DNA from: Pseudorhizobium endolithicum
Lineage (GTDB): Bacteria; Pseudomonadota; Alphaproteobacteria; Rhizobiales; Rhizobiaceae
Length of the DNA stretch: 37,772 bases
Direction: 5' to 3'
Assembly: GCF_902153245.2 (NCBI RefSeq)
Contig: NZ_CABFWF030000014.1
Location: 453,199 to 490,970 of the forward strand
Shown here: positions 33,358 to 37,772 of the stretch, piece by piece
Numbering within the stretch: position 1 is the first letter of the stretch
How the letters are laid out: every line of letters starts with the position of its first letter
Made by a program: the position numbers and the translations under genes
Notes under the pieces: generated by a model
What the model was told of the DNA's origin: nothing
Databases searched by the model: none
Seen by the model: the letters and a program-made list of their open reading frames with translations, nothing else

Positions 33358-33382
33358 GGAACGTAACGCCGGTTCGGCTGTT
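33358..33382 (+). promoter_or_regulatory. EcfG/RpoE2-type promoter for the response regulator
   Basis: GGAAC (33358-33362), 17 bases, then GTT (33380-33382) on the plus strand: the same spacing as the divergent promoter 55 bp away. The response regulator starts 60 bp downstream. Confidence 0.6.
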
Positions 33383-33442
33383 CTCGTTTCGGCGAAGCGC
33401 GGAGAACGCTTCGGATCAGGTAAAAAGGGACGGGTTTCTGCA

Positions 33443-33808
33443 ATGGCTTCGCGTATGTCCGTGCTCGTCGTGGAGGACGAGCCACTCCTGCGCTTCGATA
33501 TCATCGACATCCTCACCGATGCCGGCTTCGACGTCCACGAGGCATCCAATGCCGTGGAGGCCATCGGTATTCTGATGGAGCATGAAGGCATCCGGCTGGT
33601 CTTCACCGATGTGGACATGCCGGGAGGCATGGACGGGATAAAGCTCGCGGCCTATATCCGGGACCGCTGGCCGCCGCTGAAGATCATCGTCACCTCTGGC
33701 TACCGGAAAGTCGCGCTGGACGAAATTCCGGCGGAGAGCCGTTTCTTCAGCAAGCCCTACGATTCCGACAAGGTGGTGCACACGATCCGCGAGATGCTGG
33801 CCCATTGA
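33443..33808 (+). CDS. Single-domain response regulator (CheY-like receiver), 121 aa
   Basis: A receiver domain alone: acidic pocket EDE at residues 11-13, phospho-acceptor D56 in VFTDVDMPG, switch residue in IIVTSGY and the conserved lysine in FFSKPYDSDKV. There is no output domain, so it probably acts by protein contact or as a phosphate sink. Similar single-domain regulators tune PhyR/EcfG or chemotaxis signalling in rhizobia, which fits the EcfG-type promoter upstream. ATG 33443 is used; ATG 33455 (MSVLVVEDE) is possible. No histidine kinase lies in the window. Confidence 0.9.
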   Translation: MASRMSVLVVEDEPLLRFDIIDILTDAGFDVHEASNAVEAIGILMEHEGIRLVFTDVDMPGGMDGIKLAAYIRDRWPPLKIIVTSGYRKVALDEIPAESRFFSKPYDSDKVVHTIREMLAH

Positions 33809-33912
33809 CGCCCGCGCCGGCCCGCTGCCGGAGGGCGATGCCTGCTTCCCGCTGCGGCCGCCGCGTGGTAGGAGACCTGCCGATGTCGTGGAAACCGTAT
33901 CCGGGGTGAAAC

Positions 33913-35307
33913 GTGACGGACAGCCAGTCGCCCCGGTCCCAGGCGTTGCAGGGCCACGGCATTCCCTTCCGGGAAGCGCTGGTCGTTTGGGCGAAGGTAG
34001 CGGCGCTGAGTTTCGGCGGGCCGGCCGGCCAGATCGCCTTGATGCACAGGCTGATCGTCGAGGAAAGGCGCTGGATCGGCGAGAACAGGTTTCTGCATGC
34101 GCTGAATTACTGCATGCTCCTGCCCGGGCCCGAGGCGCAGCAACTGGCGGTCTATATCGGATGGCTCCTCCACAGGACCGCCGGCGGGCTCGTCGCGGGC
34201 ATCCTGTTCATCCTGCCGGGCTTCCTGGCGATCCTCGGCCTCAGCTACATCTACGTGGCCTATGGTGAAATCCCTGCCGTGGAGGGGCTGTTCTTCGGCC
34301 TAAAGGCGGCGGTCCTGGCCGTGGTCGTCCACGCCGTCATCCGGATCGGCAGCCGCGCGTTGAAGAGCAGGCCGATGGTGGCGATCGCCGTGCTGGCGTT
34401 TCTTGCGATCTTCGCCTTCCAGGTGCCCTTTCCGCTGATCATCCTCGCCGCGGCGGCGGCAGGCTTCCTCGGCGCGCGAAGCGGCCTTGCCGCCTTCAAG
34501 GGAAAGATGTCGCATGCAGCATCGGGCGGGCCGGTGGTGCAGGACCGGGATTCCGCGCTTGGCGAAATGGTTCCCGCGCATGCCCATCCGCAACTGGGAT
34601 GGTCGCTGCGGATCGCGGTGATCCTCCTGTCGCTCTGGCTGGTGCCGCTCGCCCTGCTTTATGTCTGGTCCGGCGGCGGCAGCATCTTTCTCCAGGTCGG
34701 CATATTCTTCAGCAAGATGGCGCTGGTCACCTTCGGCGGTGCCTATGCGGTGCTGGCTTACGTGGCGCAGCAGGCGGTGGACAATTTCGGCTGGCTGCAG
34801 CCCGGCGAGATGCTCGACGGCCTGGGAATGGCCGAGACCACACCGGGTCCGCTGATCATGGTCGTGCAGTTCGTCGGCTTCATGGCCGGGTTCCGCAATC
34901 CCGGTAGCCTCGATCCCATGCTGGCTGCGACGCTTGCCGCGATCCTGACGACATGGGTCACGTTCGTTCCCTGCTTTCTCTGGATATTCCTCGGAGCTCC
35001 GTTCATCGAGAAGCTGCGGGGCAATGCGGGCCTGGGGGGAGCGATGTCGGCCATCACGGCCGCGGTCGTCGGCGTCATCTTCAACCTCGCCCTGTGGTTT
35101 GCCAACCACACGCTGTTCCGCCAGGTCGGCCTCGTCGATCTCGGCTGGCTGCGGCTTGAACTTCCCGACGTGACGAGCCTCGATCCTGCCGCCGCGGCGC
35201 TCGCCGCGATCGCTGCGCTTGCGTTGTTCCGGTTGAGGCTTCCGGTCATCGCCACTCTCGCCCTCTGCGCAGTTGCCGGCATCGCGTGGAGGTTGCTCTG
35301 GTCCTGA
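33913..35307 (+). CDS. chrA: Chromate transporter ChrA, two-domain form, 464 aa
   Basis: CHR-family inner-membrane protein. Each half starts with the family motif: FREALVVWAKVAALSFGGPAGQIALMHRLIVEE near residue 19, and FFSKMALVTFGGAYAVLAYVAQQAV around residue 265. The paired PGPEAQ and TTPGPL motifs follow each. About ten to twelve hydrophobic helices. Homologues expel chromate and sometimes sulfate. The GTG at 33913 is the only start that keeps the N-terminal segment, and its ribosome site is weak. No chrB regulator or chrF is present. Confidence 0.93.
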   Translation: MTDSQSPRSQALQGHGIPFREALVVWAKVAALSFGGPAGQIALMHRLIVEERRWIGENRFLHALNYCMLLPGPEAQQLAVYIGWLLHRTAGGLVAGILFILPGFLAILGLSYIYVAYGEIPAVEGLFFGLKAAVLAVVVHAVIRIGSRALKSRPMVAIAVLAFLAIFAFQVPFPLIILAAAAAGFLGARSGLAAFKGKMSHAASGGPVVQDRDSALGEMVPAHAHPQLGWSLRIAVILLSLWLVPLALLYVWSGGGSIFLQVGIFFSKMALVTFGGAYAVLAYVAQQAVDNFGWLQPGEMLDGLGMAETTPGPLIMVVQFVGFMAGFRNPGSLDPMLAATLAAILTTWVTFVPCFLWIFLGAPFIEKLRGNAGLGGAMSAITAAVVGVIFNLALWFANHTLFRQVGLVDLGWLRLELPDVTSLDPAAAALAAIAALALFRLRLPVIATLALCAVAGIAWRLLWS

Positions 35308-35497
35308 TGGTGTGCCCGCTGCGAAGGCATGTCCCTGAGAGCGCCGTATATGGCAATTTTCTTTTCAATGTTTTTCTGAAATACTGATCGCGTCGGTGTT
35401 CGACGCGCCATGAGGGCCAGCCAGGTTCCGACATGAGGGAACGATCTGTCGTCGTGTTGGTGTTGCCGGATATTTTCCGGGCACCAAGGAGTAGCTG

Positions 35498-37549
35498 ATG
35501 CATTTCTGGCGCCGTATCCTTGCCTTCTCCGACAGCGGCGCCAGTAGCCCGGAACTTCGCCGAGCCCAGTATGCGGAACTCTCGCGTCAGGTTCCGCTGA
35601 TGTATCTGATCGTGATCATCAACATGGTCATGCTGTCGTTCACCCATGCGGGCAGGGCTCCATGGGTCCTGACCGTCGCGTTTCCTGTCGCCTTCACGCT
35701 GATCTGCACCTTTCGCGCCATCAAGATGATGCTTGCGCGCCGGACGAACCCCTCGGACGAGGTCATCGTTCGCGCCCTGCGGACCACCGTGCTGCTTGCC
35801 TGCGTCATGGGCGTCGCCATATCGAACTGGTCCTTGCTGCTGTTCACCTACGGCGATCCCTATCTGAAGGGCCAGATCGCCTTCTTCACCGGCATCACCA
35901 TCATCACCGTGATGACATGTCTGCGGCCGATGCGGCAGATCGCGCCGGCGCTGTTCCTGCTCGTCGTGGTGCCCACGCTTGTCTTCCTCGGCCTGCAGGA
36001 ACACACGGTGTTCTGGGCCATCGCGGTCAACATGACGCTCGTCATGGGCGGAATGATCGTGGTGATGCAGCGCTCCCAGTCCGATTTCCGCCAGCGGATC
36101 GAAAAGCAGATCGAGCTCGACGCGCAGCACAGGCAGTTGCAGGCGCTCAACGACGCCGTCCGTGTCATGGCCAACGAGGACAGCCTGACCGGACTTGCCA
36201 ACAGGCGCCGCTTCTTCGAGCACCTGGACAGGCATATCGAGGACTGCGGCAGGAGAGACGAAACCTTCGCGCTGGGGATTCTCGATCTCGACGGGTTCAA
36301 GCCCGTCAACGACGTGTTCGGCCACAGCGTCGGAGACCAGCTTCTCCGGGAGGTGGCGAGGCGGCTCCTGGAGGCGCTCCCGCAGGATGCGCTGCTTGCC
36401 CGGCTCGGTGGCGACGAGTTCGGGGTGATCCTGCCGGATGCCGGTTCGGACGAAGAGCTCGAACTGACATGCAGGCAGGCCCTCGAAGCCCTGTCTCCGC
36501 CCTTCGTCTTCCAGGAAGGAAGCGTCACCGTTTCCGCCACCTGTGGCCTTGCCCGCTTCCCGAAGGCCGCGACAACCGCCCATGAGCTCTTCGAGAAGGC
36601 GGACTTCGCCCTCTACTATTCCAAGCAGCACGACAGGGGGACCGTCACGCTGTTTTCGGATGAGCATGAGGAGGCGATCCGCCGGTCGGCGGCGGTCGCC
36701 CAGCGCCTGCGGTCCGTCCAGCCCGAGGAGGCGTTCCATCTGGAATACCAGCCGATCGTCGACCGCGACGGGCGTCCGCTCGGGTTCGAGGCCCTTGCTC
36801 GGTGGGAGGATCCCGTCCTCGGGCGGGTGTCGCCGGATGTCTTCATCCGCGCGGCGGAACAGGCCGGTCTGATCGGCGACATCACCGTTCCGCTTTTCAG
36901 GAGGGCGCTCGAGGCGGTCCGGTCCTGGCCGGAGGAACTGAAGCTCTCCTTCAATCTTTCGGCCTTCGACATCTGCAGCCACAAGACCATGTCCGCCCTG
37001 GTTGCGGAGATCGAAGCCGCCGGGGTGGCCCATGACCGGCTGATGTTCGAGATCACCGAATCGGCGATCATGCAGGACTGGACCAGGGCGACGGTGGCGT
37101 TGAGGGGCTTGCGGGAAAAGGGCATCCTCGTGGCGCTCGATGATTTCGGCACAGGCTATTCGAGCCTCAGCTACCTACGCCGGCTGCCGATCGACAGGAT
37201 CAAGCTCGACCGCTCGTTCATCGCCGATATCGAACGGGAGCCGGTCGCCCGCAGCATCCTCGCGACGATTTCCTCGCTCTGCCACAGCCTTGGCCTGCAG
37301 TTCATCGTCGAAGGGGTCGAGACCTCCGCACAGTTGCAGATCCTTTCGCAGGCCGGGGTAACCGGCTACCAGGGCTATCTCTTCTCGCGGCCGCTCCCGG
37401 AGGAGGGGGTTTCCCTCTACCTCGCGGAATGGCGCAGCCGGTCATCCGGCGGAAGACCGGCTGAAGCTCAGACCCTGCTGAGCACGAGGAAGACGGCGGC
37501 GCCCGCACCGGCACCGGCCATCGTTGCCGCGCCGGGCCGAAGCCAGTAG
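35498..37549 (+). CDS. Membrane-anchored GGDEF-EAL protein (c-di-GMP enzyme), 683 aa
   Basis: N-terminal membrane sensor of about five helices (residues ~30-195), a short coiled coil (QKIELDAQHRQLQALND-like), GGDEF domain with intact RLGGDEFGVIL, and EAL domain with intact FEALARW, FNLSAFD, EITESAI, LDDFGTGYSSLSYLRRLPIDRIKLDRSFI and VEGVET. The inhibitory I-site arginine is replaced (LPQD instead of RxxD). Both catalytic motifs are complete, so either synthesis or breakdown of c-di-GMP is possible. The last ~37 residues after YLAEWRS are Ala/Pro-rich and not domain sequence. ATG 35498 follows AAGGAGT. Confidence 0.92.
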   Translation: MHFWRRILAFSDSGASSPELRRAQYAELSRQVPLMYLIVIINMVMLSFTHAGRAPWVLTVAFPVAFTLICTFRAIKMMLARRTNPSDEVIVRALRTTVLLACVMGVAISNWSLLLFTYGDPYLKGQIAFFTGITIITVMTCLRPMRQIAPALFLLVVVPTLVFLGLQEHTVFWAIAVNMTLVMGGMIVVMQRSQSDFRQRIEKQIELDAQHRQLQALNDAVRVMANEDSLTGLANRRRFFEHLDRHIEDCGRRDETFALGILDLDGFKPVNDVFGHSVGDQLLREVARRLLEALPQDALLARLGGDEFGVILPDAGSDEELELTCRQALEALSPPFVFQEGSVTVSATCGLARFPKAATTAHELFEKADFALYYSKQHDRGTVTLFSDEHEEAIRRSAAVAQRLRSVQPEEAFHLEYQPIVDRDGRPLGFEALARWEDPVLGRVSPDVFIRAAEQAGLIGDITVPLFRRALEAVRSWPEELKLSFNLSAFDICSHKTMSALVAEIEAAGVAHDRLMFEITESAIMQDWTRATVALRGLREKGILVALDDFGTGYSSLSYLRRLPIDRIKLDRSFIADIEREPVARSILATISSLCHSLGLQFIVEGVETSAQLQILSQAGVTGYQGYLFSRPLPEEGVSLYLAEWRSRSSGGRPAEAQTLLSTRKTAAPAPAPAIVAAPGRSQ

Positions 37550-37667
37550 CGCGCCTGCCCCGCGGCGGCCGTCGGCATCAGCCGCCAACGGGTATTGGCG
37601 CACAGGGCGGCGAGGCGGCCTGGGCAAGCAGCGCCGGGAGACGTCGCTCCCCGCTCGGCGCACTTGC

Positions 37668-37772
37668 TATCAGCGTGTCTAAAATGGACCGATGCCCGAC
37701 CTGAGAGATAGGTGACATTTCGTACCGGAGACATGGGTAACACTTTTCGCTTTGGCGGGAGGTGTCGATGCC
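37668..37772 (+). mobile_element. Possible start of an insertion sequence (IS481-like)
   Basis: The final bases contain TGTCTAAAATGGACC and then two similar short repeats (AGGTGACATTTCG, GGGTAACACTTTTCG), and end with GGGAGGTGTCGATGCC, a strong ribosome site before ATG at 37768. From memory this resembles the leader of IS481-type transposases that begin with MPW or MPF, but only two codons are visible, so the call is tentative. Confidence 0.35.

Noticed and set aside
35389..35407. CGCGTCG-GTGTT-CGACGCG stem-loop as the chrA terminator
   Set aside because: A perfect 7-bp stem, but no T-run follows on the plus strand; left as an unassigned dyad.
35438..35465. GGAAC upstream of the GGDEF-EAL gene as a third EcfG promoter
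   Set aside because: The TT element is 20 bases away rather than 18-19, so the spacing does not fit.
37468..37743. Minus-strand 91-codon frame with a hydrophobic end (AGAGAGAAVFLVLSRV)
   Set aside because: The end could be a membrane helix, but the frame runs through the putative IS leader and overlaps the GGDEF-EAL gene by 82 bp; no family or ribosome support.

Overview
The window reads as a chromosomal or chromid segment from a GC-rich alphaproteobacterium of the Rhizobiaceae (Shinella/Ensifer/Rhizobium-like). This is inferred from the ureDAB-C-EFG gene order, a RutR/PreTA/hydA reductive pyrimidine cluster, GGAAC-type EcfG (general stress) promoters and the protein sequences. No rRNA or tRNA gene and no CRISPR array was seen.

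Layout. 1-985: end of an IS1182-like element whose transposase is frameshifted. 1058-1588: small AAA-type NTPase. 1999-9446: a secreted esterase overlapping ureD, then a urease operon ureD-A-B-[GFA protein]-[LprI-like secreted protein]-C-[AAC(6')-like acetyltransferase]-E-F-G, with three non-urease genes embedded in it. 9466-10253: convergent Fnr/Crp regulator with a perfect TTGAT-N4-ATCAA box upstream. 10324-14866: RND efflux permease plus adaptor. 15149-19552: ABC importer of the NMT1/ThiY type (binding protein, two permeases, ATPase), interrupted by a DUF559 nuclease-like gene and a pair of 36-bp inverted repeats. 19680-20093: divergent cupin. 20108-23882: an AT-richer unknown gene, dihydropyrimidinase (hydA), a small coiled-coil protein and an N-carbamoyl-beta-alanine-type amidohydrolase. 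24140-24784: rutR. 24793-28525: trehalose synthase-like enzyme and a chemoreceptor. 28701-31393: preA and preT. 31604-33251: DUF2325 protein, small protein, DUF423 membrane protein, truncated haemoglobin and a small hydrophilic stress-type protein. 33443-37549: single-domain response regulator, chromate transporter and GGDEF-EAL protein. The last ~100 bases look like the beginning of another insertion sequence.

How it fits together. PreT/PreA (uracil or thymine to the dihydro form), HydA (ring opening) and the HyuC-type hydrolase (release of CO2, NH3 and beta-alanine or its methyl analogue) make a complete reductive pyrimidine degradation route. An ABC importer and RutR lie in the same block, and a RutR-like operator lies between rutR and hyuC. 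With urease this makes a nitrogen-scavenging neighbourhood. The most unusual points are the three cargo genes inside the urease operon, the repeat/DUF559 module translationally coupled into the ABC operon, an AT-richer gene that appears to have landed on the start of a lost gene, and two divergent EcfG-type promoters. I found no clear wholly new multi-gene system; the candidates are listed as findings.
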